Source of the DNA: Okapia johnstoni
Taxonomy: Eukaryota > Chordata > Mammalia > Artiodactyla > Giraffidae
Direction of reading: 5' to 3'
Assembly: GCA_024291935.2 (NCBI GenBank)
Contig: CM044307.1
Span: 97,655,461-97,719,460, forward strand
DNA: 64,000 nucleotides
This document shows, piece by piece, positions 22,780 through 34,905 of the stretch (within the stretch, counting starts at the first letter, position 1; the number at the start of each line of letters is the position of its first letter). The notes beneath the pieces are model-generated. The model made no database searches and had not been told where the DNA came from. It saw only the letters and a list, made by a program, of their open reading frames with translations. The position numbers and the translations under genes are program-made.

Positions 22780-23400
22780 AAAATGTCCACAGTATGTGCA
22801 AATGAAAGGAGAACTTTTGAAAAGATATGAAAACAAACCAGCAAAAAATCAAATGAAATGCTGGAAGTGAAGAGTCTGATGTAAATTACAAAGAATTTAT
22901 TTCACAGGCTTAAGGGCAATCTGGACACAGTGGACAAAATAGTCACTGAACTTGAAGACATTTAGGTCGATAGACATCACTCAAATTAAAACACAAACAG
23001 AAAAGAGAGATTAAAATAAGAACAGATTACAACAACTAAGTCCTTTGGAACAATACCAGTTATCTAAAACATGTAATTGGAGCCCGAGAGGGAGAGATGA
23101 GAGAGTAGAAGAATTTCTAATAAATCTTCCAAAAATTTTTAAAGATATCAACTCACAGAACCAAGAAGCTCAGTAAACTATAAGCAACATAAATATAAAG
23201 AAAACACATATATGAATGTTATAGTCAAACTACAAAAAGTGCTTAAAGAGAAAAAGTCACCCAAATGATTTTTTTTTAAAGGAAATACAAAGTAAAGACA
23301 TTTTTAGATAGAAGATGAGAGAATTTGCTGACAACTGATCTAAACTACAAGAAATAGTAAAATAAATTCTTTGGTCTAATTGGAAATGATATCAAATAAA
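22780..23400 (+). mobile_element. L1/HAL1 ORF1-like fragment
   Basis: The order of blocks follows L1 ORF1: aaatgctggaagtgaagagt, tggacacagtggac, tgtaattggagcccgagagg, agaagctcagtaaactataa, gaaatacaaagtaaagaca. Many stops and indels. It lacks a visible ORF2 continuation, as in HAL1 elements. Confidence 0.55.
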
Positions 23401-23592
23401 AGCCAGACCAGCAGGAAAGCTTATTATATTTAAAAAATTTTTCCTTACTTTATATATGTATATATAAAATGTATACTTCATAGATAGATAGATACAAATT
23501 ATAGTAACTTGCAAAAACTGCCAAGAAAATACTATGGAAAATAGGGTCCCATTTCTAAGGACAAGAAATAGCCACACAGTAATTTACAGAAT

Positions 23593-23656
23593 GGGCTTCC
23601 CTGGTGGTTCAGTGGTTAAAAAAATCCACCTACCAGTGCAGGAGATGTGGGTTCCA
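23593..23656 (+). mobile_element. tRNA-SINE head fragment
   Basis: Only the 5' tRNA-like part of a Bov-tA or CHR SINE (gggcttccctggtggttcag, then caggagatgtgggtt). Confidence 0.75.
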
Positions 23657-24631
23657 TGCATTAAATTCTTCTATTCTCTGCATGTTAGTATCTATTTCTT
23701 TACCTCTGCTGTGACAATGACTCAAGCTGGGCCATTGTCCATGCTTTCTGTTCCCCTCTCCCATTCCAAAATTATCTTGTACACAAAGGTTGTATCTAGT
23801 AACAGAAATTTTACTGAAGAGAGGAGCCTGCATATCCCACTTCAAAAAACTGAAAATTTAGACCATTCCTGCTCTGAAATGTTCCTTGTGTATCCTGCTG
23901 CCAAGGTTTTCTCACTGGCTTCTTCCCCCATGTACCACTCATCCTTTCACCATCACATGAGCTTCTCTCTTTGTCCTGACCCCTTTCTCATCCTTTTCTA
24001 TTTTCTGTTTTCTCTCAAGAGCTGAATCAAAATTTTCTCATGTTCTCATGCAGGGAAGCTTAACCACTCTTCTCATTGCTTTGACTCCTGTCCAATCCCA
24101 CATTCATCCCAGAACAGTTTTGTTGCATAACTCCAGGGGCCTCACTTACTTTGTCGTCCATGTAAAGGGGGTTCCCCGGAGTTGTGCAGTGCACAGCAGA
24201 GCAGCAGTATGTGGCAGCCTGACCTTCACTTTATTAAGGTAGTTTCTTAACCAAAGACTGTTCTTGTGTCAGCTGTTTCACTAATAATCTCACACCTACA
24301 TTACATAAAAGACCTACAAAATTTGTTTAGAAGATTGAACAAGTAGAAAACTATGCTATACAATTGGATGGGAAGTCTAATGTAAAAATGTCCAAATATC
24401 ATCAGTTCTAATTAAGATATCAACAAATTCTTCCTTTTTTGAAATATGACAATAATGTTTATACATTTGAATAACTGAACAGGAGAGAATAGCAAAACAA
24501 TTAATCTTTTGGAAACAATGAGAACAAATATTAGACCCTATAATGATTCACTAACACATGTAACTGTCATCTGTATAGTCACCAAATTAGCTAGTTTCCC
24601 ATCTAGATAACTGGCTACTTTTGTGGACATC
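23657..24631. other. Unassigned intergenic DNA
   Basis: No gene. Weak repeat-like traces at 23880-24240 could not be assigned. Confidence 0.35.
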
Positions 24632-24938
24632 ATAGCTCAGTTGGTCAAGAATCTGCCTGCAATGCAGGAGACCTCGGTTCGATTCCTGGGTCGGGAAGTT
24701 CCCCTGGAGAAGGGATAGGCTACCCACTCTAGTATTCTTGGCGTCCCTTGTGGCTCAGTTGGTCAAGAATCTGCCTGCGATGCGGGAGACCTGGGTTCGA
24801 TCCCTGGGTTAGGAAGATTCCCTGGAGAAGGGAAAGGCTACCCACTCCAGTATTCTGGCCTGGAGAATTCCATGGACTGTATAGTCCATGGGGTCGCAAA
24901 GAGTCGGACACAACTGAGCGACTTTCACTCACTTCACT
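24632..24938 (+). mobile_element. Bov-tA with duplicated tRNA-like head
   Basis: The head and gatcccc-ggagaagg block occur twice in tandem (24632-24740 and 24743 on), followed by one body and one tail. The flanks ttgtggacatc at about 24621-24631 and 24939-24949 form a single target-site duplication around the whole unit. Confidence 0.88.
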
Positions 24939-24949
24939 TTGTGGACATC

Positions 24950-26020
24950 CAAAGCATCTCTTTTCCCTTCTTTCAATAACATCTTCCCCTTCTTCAGCTA
25001 CAGGTCATCACCCCCCAACTATGCATCCCATATGGTTTTGTGAAGCTGCCAATCACAGGACTCCACTCCCTGGCCTAACGGCAGACGTGCAACACAGGCA
25101 GGACCACGCTAATGTCTTCTTGACCATGATGGTTGGTCCAGGAATAGGTAAGTGATCCAAGCCACTCGGAATTTTCCCTGGAAATATTCAAAATGAAGCT
25201 GAAAAATATCTCCTCTTCTGGGAAAGATAACTGGGAAGATATAAGCCCCAAACTGCTGGCAGATAAGTTTTTCTGCCAGTGGGAAAAAGCCCATCTGTTA
25301 CAGGAGAGAACGAAGCCAAGTAGAAGTAAGTAAACATGAGAGATGGAGAGAACAAGAAAGAAAATCCTGATGGTACTGAGTCCCACTTTGAATTTTTGAA
25401 GCTCCAGAACCTATCTGGTTCCTGAAGGTCTTCTGTCAAATCTCAACGTTTCCCTGGTATATTTCTAATAATATAGACATAGCTATAGAGATATAACTGT
25501 GGGGAATATTTGGCCTTTCTCTGCCCACCTTTCTCCTGGTTACCCCACCCAGAGGAAGAAAGGAAGAGATACCACCCCGATTAGTCAGCACCCCAGACAC
25601 ATTGAGATGATTTCACTCTTGGCTAGTGATGGTGATTATGGTGGGGATGGCATGGTGGTGATAAGAGGGTTCATCTTTGTAATAACAGCACAGCAGTGGC
25701 ACCGCTCCTGGGTGTGGCAGACAGTGCCTGGATGTCCTGAACTGATCCTAGTTATGATTTTCCTCTGCAGGCGAGGTGGGGCTCAGTGTCTGGGAAAGGA
25801 GATGGTATAGAACTCATAACTGGTATGGAATAATAGAATCTGAGCAGACAAAGTGCATGAGTTACTTTACACAGACTCTAAGGCAGTTTTACCAACGGTG
25901 GACCTCTCCTTCACTGGCAACACTGGGACTTCTTAGTGGGGCAGAATCTGAGCATTCTATCTTAGCTTTAAGCTGAATTCAGCTGCATAGTTCTCTGGGT
26001 TATCATTGAACTCAGGTGAC
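24950..26020. other. Old intergenic DNA
   Basis: The stretch 25040-25440 has the look of an ancient transposon (gctgccaatcacaggactcc, gatggttggtccaggaatag), not assigned. No gene in 25440-26020. Confidence 0.3.
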
Positions 26021-26021
26021 G

Positions 26022-26225
26022 TGTGCGTGCTCAGTCGTGTCCAACTCTTTGTAACCCCATGGACTGTAGCCCACCAGACTCCTCTGTCCATGGAATTTTC
26101 CAGGCAATACTATTGGAGTGGGTTGCCATTTCCTACTCTAGGGGATCTTCCTGATCCAGGGATCTCCAACATGCGTCTCCTGCATTGGCAAGCAGATTCT
26201 TTACCACTGCACCATCTGGGAAGCA
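26022..26225 (-). mobile_element. Bov-tA SINE
   Basis: Antisense full-length copy ending ccatctgggaagcac. Confidence 0.9.
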
Positions 26226-26399
26226 CTTCTCCTGGGTTATGCAAGGATGATAAGACTTCCCAAGTATACCTCTTTGTTGAGAGAGTGCAAGGCTCCCATT
26301 CTAAGTCTTCCTAGCTTTTCTGCCATCCTCTCATTCATGTCACCTGATCTTTCTCCCCTGTCCTTTAGGGAGCGTGTGCCACTCTCTCATGAGTCTTTC

Positions 26400-26530
26400 T
26401 TCTGTCTTGGATATTTATTCACTGATTTATCTATTTATTCAAATCTATATTTAATAAGTACTTACTATGTGTCAATTATTGGTCCAGTTGTACCCAGGTG
26501 CTTTTAGGTTGGTAGGAACACAGACATGGA
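26400..26530 (-). mobile_element. L2 3' end
   Basis: Antisense L2 terminus: atctatttattcaaatctat, then taataagtacttactatgtg. Confidence 0.5.
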
Positions 26531-26674
26531 AACACTTTAATACATAATTGTTAAACCCAGCCCCATTTAGCAAGGCCATGATCTGGTTGGCCTAGCAACC
26601 TTGTCTCAGTACCTTAGTGTTTCTTACCTTTTCTTTCCTGTGCTGTTTACCAAGTTCCCTCCCAGGGGTGTCAT

Positions 26675-27759
26675 CAGTTCAGTTCAGTCGCTCAGTCGTG
26701 TCCAGCTCTTTGCAACCCCATGAACCACAGCACACCAGGCCTCCCTGTCCACCACCAACTCCCAGAGTTCACCCAGACTCATGTCCATTGAGTTGGTGAT
26801 ACCATCCAACCATCTCATACTCTGTCGTCCCCTTCTCCTCCTGCCCTCAATCTTTCCTAGCATCAGGGTCTTTTCAAATGAGTCAGGTCTTCGCAGCATG
26901 TGGCCAAAGGATTGGAGTCTCAGCTTCAACATCAAACTTCCAATGAACACCCAGGACTGATCTTCTTTAGGATGGACTGGTTGGATCTGCTTGCAGCCCA
27001 AGGGACTCTCAAGAGTCTTCTCCAACACCACAGTTCAAAAGCATCATTCTTTGGTGCTCAGCTTTCTTTATAGTCCAACTCCAACATCCATACATGACCA
27101 CTGGAAACACCATAGCCTTGACTAGACGGACCTTTGTTGGCAAAGTAATGTCTCTGCTTTTTAACATGCTATCTAGGTTGGTCATAACTTTCCTTCCAAG
27201 GAGTAAGTGTCTTTTAATTTCATGGCTTCAATCACCATCTGCAGTGATTTTGGAGCCCCCAAAAATAATGTCAGCCACTCTTTCCACTGTTTCCCCATCT
27301 ATTTTCCATGAAGTGATGGGACTGGATGCCATGATCTTAGTTTTCTGAATGTTGAGCTTTAAGCCAACTTTTTCACTCTCCTCTTTCACTTTCATCAAGA
27401 GGCTCTTTAGATCTTCTTCACTTTCTGCCATAAGGGTGGTGTCATCTGTATGTCTGAGGTTATTGATATTTCTCCCGGCAATCTTGATTCCAGCTTGTGC
27501 TTCCTCCAGCCCAGCGTTTTTCATAATGTAGTCTGCATATAAGTTAAATAAGCAAGGTGACAATATACAACCTTGATGTACTCCTTTTCCTATTTGGAAC
27601 CAGTCTGTTGTTCCATGTCCAGTTCTAACTGTTGCTTCCCTGACCTGCATACAGGTTTCTCAAGAGGCAGGTCAGGTGGTCTGGTATTCCCATCTCTTTC
27701 AGAATTTTCCACAGTTTATTGTGATCCACACAGCCAAAGGCTTTGGCATAGTCAATAAT
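26675..27759 (-). mobile_element. BovB LINE, 5' truncated
   Basis: Antisense copy flanked by an exact 10-bp target-site duplication ggggtgtcat (26665-26674 and 27760-27769). The minus strand keeps 140 codons of RT. The catalytic box reads HTDD instead of YADD, and a stop follows SKITADGD. It pairs with the copy at 27994-29182 as an inverted repeat. Confidence 0.95.
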
Positions 27760-27993
27760 GGGGTGTCATGGGGAAACTTAATTCAGTCTTCTAGTCAGAG
27801 GCAAATTCTAGTAACTCAAACACTTCCCCTATCTCTGCTTACAAAGCAGGGGAAGAACAATTGTCCCCAACTATAACACAGTGCCTTCCTCTACAGACAC
27901 ACCATAAAAGAGGCCCTGGCCATAATTCCAGAGAACCTGGCTTTCTCTAGGGCAAGGATAGGAAGTCGGGAGAATTCTGCAATGCTGATCTTG
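27760..27993. other. Spacer between two inverted BovB copies
   Basis: 234 bp of older DNA, including both inner target-site duplication copies. It would form the loop of a hairpin. No gene. Confidence 0.8.
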
Positions 27994-29182
27994 TGTTCAA
28001 GCTGGTTTTAGAAAAGGCAGAGGAACCAGAGATAAAATTGCCAACATCCGGTGGATCATCAAAAAAGCAAGAGAGTTCCAGAAAAACATCTATTTCTGCT
28101 TTACTGACTATGCCAAAGCCTTTGACTGTGTGGATCACAATAAGCTTTGGAAAATTCTTCAAGAGATGGGAATACCAGACCACCTGACCTGCCTCCTGAG
28201 AAACCTGTATGCAGGTCAGGAAGCAACAGTTAGAACTGGACATGGAACAACAGACTGGTTCCAAATAGGAAAAGGAGTACGTCAAGGCTATATATTGTCA
28301 CCTTGCTTATTTAACTTATATGCAGACTACATTATGAAAAACGCTGGGCTGGAGGAAGCACAAGCTGGAATCAAGATTGCCGGGAGAAATATCAATAACC
28401 TCAGACATACAGATGACACCACCCTTATGGCAGAAAGTGAAGAAGAACTAAAGAGCCTCTTGATGAAAGTGAAAGAGGAGAGTGAAAAAGTTGGCTTAAA
28501 GCTCAACATTCAGAAAACTAAGATCATGGCATCCGGTCCTATCACTTCACGGAAAATAGATGGGGAAACAGTGGAAAGAGTGGCTGACATTATTTTTGGG
28601 GGCTCCAAAATCACTGCAGATGGTGATTGAAGCCATGAAATTAAAAGACACTTACTCCTTGGAAGGAAAGTTATGACCAACCTAGATAGCATATTAAAAA
28701 GCAGAGACATTACTCTGCCAACAAATTCCAGCTAGTCAAGGCTATGGTTTTTCCAGTAGTCATGTATGGATGTGAGAGTTGGACTATAAAGAAGGCTGAG
28801 CACCGAAGAATTGATTGTTTTGAACTGTGGTGTTGGAGAAGACTCTTGCGATTCCCTTGGACTGCAAGGAGATCCAACCAGCCCTTCCTAAAGGATATCG
28901 GTCCTGAGTGCTCATTGGAAGGACTGATGTTGAAGCTGAAACTCCAATCTTTTGGCCACCTGATGGGAAGAAGTGACTCATTTGAAAAGACCCTGATGCT
29001 AGCAAAGATTGTCGGCGGGAGGAGAAGGGGACGACAGAGGATGAGATGGTTGGATGGCATCACTGACTCAATGGACATGGGAATCTCCGGAAGTTGGTGA
29101 TGGAAGGGAGGACTGGCATGCTGAGGTCCACGGGGTCGCAGAGTTGGACACGACTGAGCGACTGAACTGAATTGAACTGAAC
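27994..29182 (+). mobile_element. BovB LINE, 5' truncated
   Basis: Sense copy starting at the RT palm (ttcaagctggttttagaaaa) and ending in the tail actgaattgaactgaacc. Possible 8-bp target-site duplication tgatcttg/cgatcttg (27986-27993, 29183-29190). 166 codons stay open with HTDD in place of YADD, and the same stop follows SKITADGD as in the copy at 26675-27759. Confidence 0.93.
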
Positions 29183-29190
29183 CGATCTTG

Positions 29191-29375
29191 CAAAATAATT
29201 TCTACTGCCCTATCAGAGATAGCAATGGCAGGGCAATAGGAAGACATGTGAACTTGAAGATAAATGACATCAGTGACTTCACTGGTGGCTGTTGAAAGTA
29301 TAATTCCATTCAGTAAAGTTGCTCTCATAAAATTGAATTCAGCAGTTCATTTATATTAGTACTATTAAGTCTTTG
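29191..29375. other. Unassigned short stretch
   Basis: Nothing recognised. Confidence 0.4.
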
Positions 29376-29579
29376 GGTTTCCCTGGTGGCTTGGTGGGAG
29401 AGAATCCACCTGCGAATGCGGGAGACGTTGGTTTGATCCCTGGGTCAGGAAGATCCCCTGGAGAAAGAAATGGCAACTCACTCCAGTATTACTGCCTGGG
29501 AAATTCCATGAACAGACGAGTTTGGTGGGCTACAGTCCATGGGGTGGCAAAAGAGTAAGACATGACTTAGCAACTGAAC
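29376..29579 (+). mobile_element. Bov-tA SINE
   Basis: Starts gtttccctggtggcttggtg, ends gacatgacttagcaactgaa. Confidence 0.9.
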
Positions 29580-30530
29580 ACATATTAGCTATATAGATTA
29601 AAAGATGCCTAATCTTTAAATTTAAGTTTCATATACTTTTATTTACTTTCCTCTCATACTTCACTTGATTATCATCCTAAAATACCACCTGCTCTGACAG
29701 TGGCAAAGAGGCATGGTTTAATTACTGTTTAATTTTATAGCACAGTTTAATTGTATTTTCTATTGTTTTATGAATTGTGCAGTAATGGAAAATCGTGACT
29801 GAATTTAAATATATATATTTTATTATAAAAGTAGTATATGTTTGTTGTACAAATAGAAAAAGTCGAGAAATAAAAAGAAATCATCCTATTCTTTGTTCTC
29901 AAATCCCACTTCCCGGAAGTTACACTGTTTGATACGTATCAGTATTTTTACTTGCGTTCACCATACTCCAAAATGAGAGCCTCAGACATTCATATCCCCT
30001 TTAAAAAGCTGCACAGTGATATGGTTTACTGTAACCACTAGACTCACAGATATGAGTCATAGAGGATGGGTTGGCTCAGTGCCGAAAGCACAGAACAGTT
30101 TTTTGGAGGTTATGTAAGATGGAGGTAGGAAACAGCGCGATTATGCCATGTGTGAAATAAAAAGGAGGGATTGGCCCCGATCTCAAGTGCAGCTGGGAGA
30201 GAAACAGGACGCAGCAGACAAGTGCGAAAGAGAAAGTCACGGCACTGCTGTGAGCTCCAGGACTGGGTGCCACACAAAGACTAAGCAGCGGACATATTTA
30301 CTTCTGTTTCAGTTCAGGGCAGGGGTATCTCCAACATAGGGAACCCCCAGCAGGACAAACCAGCTGCTTTCATTTCAGTTTGGTGGTGGTGAGCTTTGAC
30401 TGTAAGTGCAGGAGCCTGATTCAAACTAGTTCAGGCTAGAAGAGAATTCCTGGGTTTATGTAAAAGAAAATTGAGGGATTAACCATTTTCAAGCATCAGT
30501 GAGTTCAGGGCTTACTCTAGAAGGCTATTA
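29580..30530. other. Unassigned intergenic DNA
   Basis: 29810-29990 resembles an old L1 or similar tail region (ttataaaagtagtatatgtt, then aataaaaagaaatcatccta). 30060-30450 is GC-richer and unassigned. No gene. Confidence 0.35.
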
Positions 30531-30654
30531 GAGAAGGAAATGGCAACTCACTCCAGTATTCTTGCTTGGGAAACCCCATGGAAAGAGGAACCTGGTGGGC
30601 TAGAGTCCATGGGGTTGCAAAGAGTCAGACACGAATAAGCAGCTAAACAACAAC
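30531..30654 (+). mobile_element. Bov-tA SINE, 5' truncated
   Basis: Body only, from gagaaggaaatggcaactca to cagacacgaataagcagcta, with a short acaacaac tail. Confidence 0.85.
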
Positions 30655-30769
30655 TACAGGGCTGTGCCTTATCCTCCAACTCTTGCCTGCTGTTCTCTGC
30701 TTAGGTTCCTTCTCAGGTGGGCTCTCCCTGAGTATAAGGTAGAAGAGGTGGCAACAGCAGTATTGGGTT

Positions 30770-30865
30770 TTACTAGAAAGCACCTAACAGAGGCCAGGTG
30801 ACGACTTCCTAAGTACTGAGAATATAAAGATGGATAAGACATCATCCCTATTCTTTTATTTCATT
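30770..30865 (-). mobile_element. Probable L2 3' end
   Basis: taagtactgagaatataaag and gatggataagacatcatccc match antisense L2 weakly. Confidence 0.35.
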
Positions 30866-31071
30866 CAATCAAAATTTATTATTAAGGTCATTTCCAGAGA
30901 ATTCATCTCTATCCCCTTTACTTAAACTAATTCCTTCTTTTCTTGGAGGATTTTTGTTCTCTACTACATAAAACCATTACAGTAAATTCCAGAATATATT
31001 TAACTTTTTACATTTTCACAAACGCATATTTCCCAGTTTATTTCATTTGCACTTGCCCAAGAATGCATGTT

Positions 31072-32259
31072 TTCAAGCTGGATTTAGAAAAGGTAGAGGA
31101 ACCAGAGATCAAATTGCCAACATCTGTTGGATCATCGAAAAAGCAAGAGAGTTCCAGAAAAACATCTACCTCTGCTTTATTGATTATGCCAAAGCCTTTG
31201 ACTGTGTGGATCACAACAAACTGTGGAAAATTCTTCAACAGATGGGAATACCAGACCACCTGACCTACCTCCTGAGAAATCTGTATGCAAGTCAAGAAGC
31301 AACAGTTAGACCTGGACATGGAACAACAGACTGGTTCCAAATCGGGAAAGGAGTACATCAAGGCTGTATATTGTCACCCCGCTTATTTAACTATATGCTG
31401 AATCCATCATGTGAAATGCTGGGCTGGATGAAGCACAAGCTGGAATCAAGACTGCCAGGAGAAATATCAATAACCTCAGATATGCAGATGACACCACCCT
31501 CATGGCAGAAAGTGAAGAACTAAAGAGCCTCTTGATGAAAGTGAGAGAGGAGAGTGAAAATGTTGGCTTAAAGCTCAACATTCAGAAAACTAAGATCATG
31601 GCATCTGGTCCCATCACTTCATGGCAAATAGATGGGGAGACAGTGGAAACAGTGAGAGACTTTATTTTGGGGGGCTCCAAAATCACTGTAGATGGTGACT
31701 GCAGCCATGAAATTAAAAGACACTTACTCCTTGGAAGAAAAGTTATGACCAACCTAGACAGCATATTAAAAAGCAGAGACATTACTTTGCCAACAAAGGT
31801 CCGTCTAGTCAAAGCTATGGTTTTTCCAGTAGTCATGTATGGATGTGAGAGTTGGACTATAAAGAAGCTGAGCACCGAAGAACTGATGCTTTTGAACTGT
31901 GGTGTTGGAGAAGACTCTTGAGAGTCCCTTGGACTGCAAGGAGATCCAACCAGTCTGTGCTAAAGGAAATCAGTCTTGAATATTCATTGGAAAGACTGAT
32001 GTTGAAGCTGAAACTCCAATATTTTGGCCACCTGATGCGAAGAACTGACTCCTTGATGTTGACTCCTGATACTGGGAAAAATTGAAGGTGGGAGGAGAAG
32101 GGGATGACAGAGGATGAGGTGGTTGGATGGAATCTCCGACTCAATGGACATGAGTTTGAATAAGCTCTGGTAGTTGGTGATGGACAGGGAGGCCTGGCGT
32201 ACTGCCGTCCATGGGGTCACAAAGAGTCGGGCATGACTGAGTGACTGAACTGAACTGAA
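31072..32259 (+). mobile_element. BovB LINE, 5' truncated
   Basis: Sense copy from the RT palm to the tail gactgaactgaactgaa. The plus strand keeps 158 codons (FIDYAKAFDCVDHNKLW) and, in another frame, 139 codons (LKLNIQKTKIMASGPITSW). A frameshift near 31390 separates them. A short target-site duplication beginning aag at both ends is possible but weak. Confidence 0.93.
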
Positions 32260-32284
32260 GAGCGTAATCTTTATATTTGCATTA

Positions 32285-32490
32285 TGTGCGTGCATGTCCG
32301 ACTCTTTGGGATGCTATGGACTGTAGCCTGCCAGGCTCCTCTGTCCATGACATTCTCCAGGCAAGAATACTGGAGTGGGTTGCCATGCCCTTCTGCAGGG
32401 ATCTTCCTGATCCAGGGATCGAACCCATGTCTCTTAAGTCTCCTGCATTGGCGGATGGGTTCTTTACCCCTCGTGCCACCAGGGAAGCCC
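32285..32490 (-). mobile_element. Bov-tA SINE downstream of BovB
   Basis: Antisense copy with an exact 14-bp target-site duplication ttatatttgcatta (32271-32284 and 32491-32504). The duplication is part of the spacer that also occurs at 18463-18486. Confidence 0.95.
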
Positions 32491-32544
32491 TTATATTTGC
32501 ATTAATGGCTGCCTAATCCTAAGTGGCTGTTAATTCAATGTACA

Positions 32545-34905
32545 TTTTTTTTTCATATTTAAATACTTTTACTTTTTTAGAGCAATTTTAGGTTCACAGC
32601 AAAATGAAGGAGAAGGTACAGAGATTTCCCATAAATCTCCTGTGCTCATACATGTATAGCCTCCCTCATTACCACCATCCCTCTTTAGGGTGGTGTATTT
32701 GTTACAGTTGATGAACCTACATTGACATACATCACCACCAAATGTCCACAGTTTACATTGCAGTTCATTCTTGGTATTGTACAGTCTGTGGGTTTGGACA
32801 AATGTTAATGACATGTATCCACTGTGATAGTATCAGAGAGTATTTTCAATACCCTAAAAATTCTCTGTGCTTTGCCTATTTTTTCTCACCTTTACCCACC
32901 CCCCACCCCTGGACAACCACTGATCTTTTTGTTGTCTCCATAGTTTTGCCTTTTCTAGAACGTCATATAGTTAGAATCTTACAATATGTAGCCTTTTAAA
33001 ATTGGCTTCTTTCACTTAGTAATATGCATGTAAGTTTCCTTAATGTCTTTTAATGGCTTGTTAGCTCATTTCTTTTCAGCACTGAATAGTATTCCATTGT
33101 CTGTATGTATGCAAGTTGTCCATTTCCTCCTAAAGGACATCTTGGTTGCTTCTAAGTTTTGGTAATTATGAATAGTTTCTGTAAACATCCATATGAAGGT
33201 TTTTATGTGTAGACATAAATTTTCAACTCCTTTGGATAACTACCAGCAAGCATGATTGCTGGATCTTATGGTAAGGGCATGATTCATTATGGAAAAAACT
33301 GCCAAACTATTTTCCAAAGTGACTGTACCATTTTGTATTCCCACCAGCAAGTTATGAGAGTGCCTACTCCTCCACATCACCCCTATTAGGTGATGTTACT
33401 GTTCACAATTTTGACCATTCTAGTAAGTATATAGTGAAATCTCATTGTTGCTTTAATTTGCATTTCCCTGATGACATATGGTGTGGAGCAGTTTTTCATA
33501 AGTGTATTTCTCATCTGTATACCTTCTTGCGTAATGTGTCTGTTCAGATATGTGGCCTATTTTTAAATTACGTTATTTGTTTTCTTGTTGAATTTTAAGA
33601 GTTCTTGGTTTAATTTGGGTAATAGTCTTTTAACAGATGTGTCCTTTGCAAATATTTTTTCCTAGTCTGCAGCTGGTCTTCTCATGTTTATGGCATTACT
33701 TTTCACAGAGCAGACGTTTTTTAATTTTAGTAAGTTTGGTTTATCCATTATTTCTTTAATGTATCGCCCTTTCGGTGTTGTATTTAAACAGTCATCACCA
33801 TAAGAAAGGTCATCTGAGTCTCCTCTGTGCTGTCTTCTAGAAGGTTTTATCATTTCCATTTAGATCTGTCACCCATTTTCAGTTAAATTTTGTGAAGAGT
33901 GTAAGGTCTGTGTCTAGAATCAATATTATTTTTGTGCATGTGGATGTCCAGTTGTTCCAGTACCATTTGTTGAAAACTCTATTTTTGCTCTATGATAATG
34001 CCTTTGCTCATTCGTCAGGTAAATCGACTATATACTTCTGGCTCTGTTTCTGGGCTTTCTATTTTGTTCCACTGATCTGCTTGTCTAGTCTTTCACCAAT
34101 AATGTTTTTCTTGATTATATAGCTTTATAGTTAGTCTTAAATTGGGTAGTGTCATTCTTGACCCTTGTACTTGTCTTTCAATATTGTGTTGACTATTTTA
34201 TCTTTTGTCTCTCCATATATACTTCAGAATCATTTTGTCAATATCCACAAAATAACTGATGCTGAAGCTGAAGCTGAAGCTGAAACTCCAATACTTTTGT
34301 CACCTGATGCAAAGAGTCGACTCATTGGAAAAGACCCTGATGCTGTGAAAGATTGAAGGCAGGAGGAAAAGGGGGTGACAGAGGATAAGATGGTTGGATG
34401 GCATCACTGACTCAAAGGACATAAGTTTGTTTTGCATACTTTTTTTTTAGTTTTTAAAATCAAGTTGAAGAAGTTCTCCCTTTATTGCTGATTTACTGAG
34501 AGTTTTTATGGTGACTGGGTACTGGATTTTGTCAAGTGCCTCTTCCTCATTTATTGATGTGATCTTATTTCTCTTTTGCCTTTTGATGTGATGGATTATG
34601 TTAATTGATTTCCATTGAATTACCTGAGTGGTGGGATAATTCCCATTTGTTTGTAGGGCATACTTCTTTTTATACATTGTTGGATTCAATTTGCTAGTAT
34701 TTTGTTGAGAATTTTGGCATTGATGTTCATGAGAGAAATTGCTCTGAATCCTTCCTTCTGTTCTTGTGTTAATAACATCTTTGTCTTATCCTGATATTAG
34801 AGAAATGCTAGTGAATTAGCACTAGAATGAGTCAGGAAGTATTCTTTTTGCTTCTGTCCTCTAAAAAAGATTGTAGAGACTTTCTCCTTAAATGTTAGGT
34901 CAAGG
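32545..34905 (-). mobile_element. L1 ORF2/3' region, antisense, interrupted
   Basis: About 2.2 kb of old L1 in antisense order: ggttcacagcaaaatgaagg, tagttttgccttttctagaa, cattccattgtctgtatgta-like blocks, gtccagttgttccagtacca, then after the BovB piece ttttatacattgttggattc and gagattgtagagac-like blocks to about 34905. Between 34258 and 34440 a short BovB piece replaces L1 sequence. Confidence 0.8.
34259..34433 (+). mobile_element. BovB 3' fragment inside L1
   Basis: Only about 175 bp of the BovB 3' end. It starts with an expanded hexamer (gctgaa repeated four times at 34260-34283) and stops before the usual tail. Confidence 0.88.

Noticed and set aside
24632..24938. tRNA-like sequences resembling tRNA genes
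   Set aside because: They are heads of Bov-tA SINEs. The body and tail follow, and the cloverleaf is not kept.
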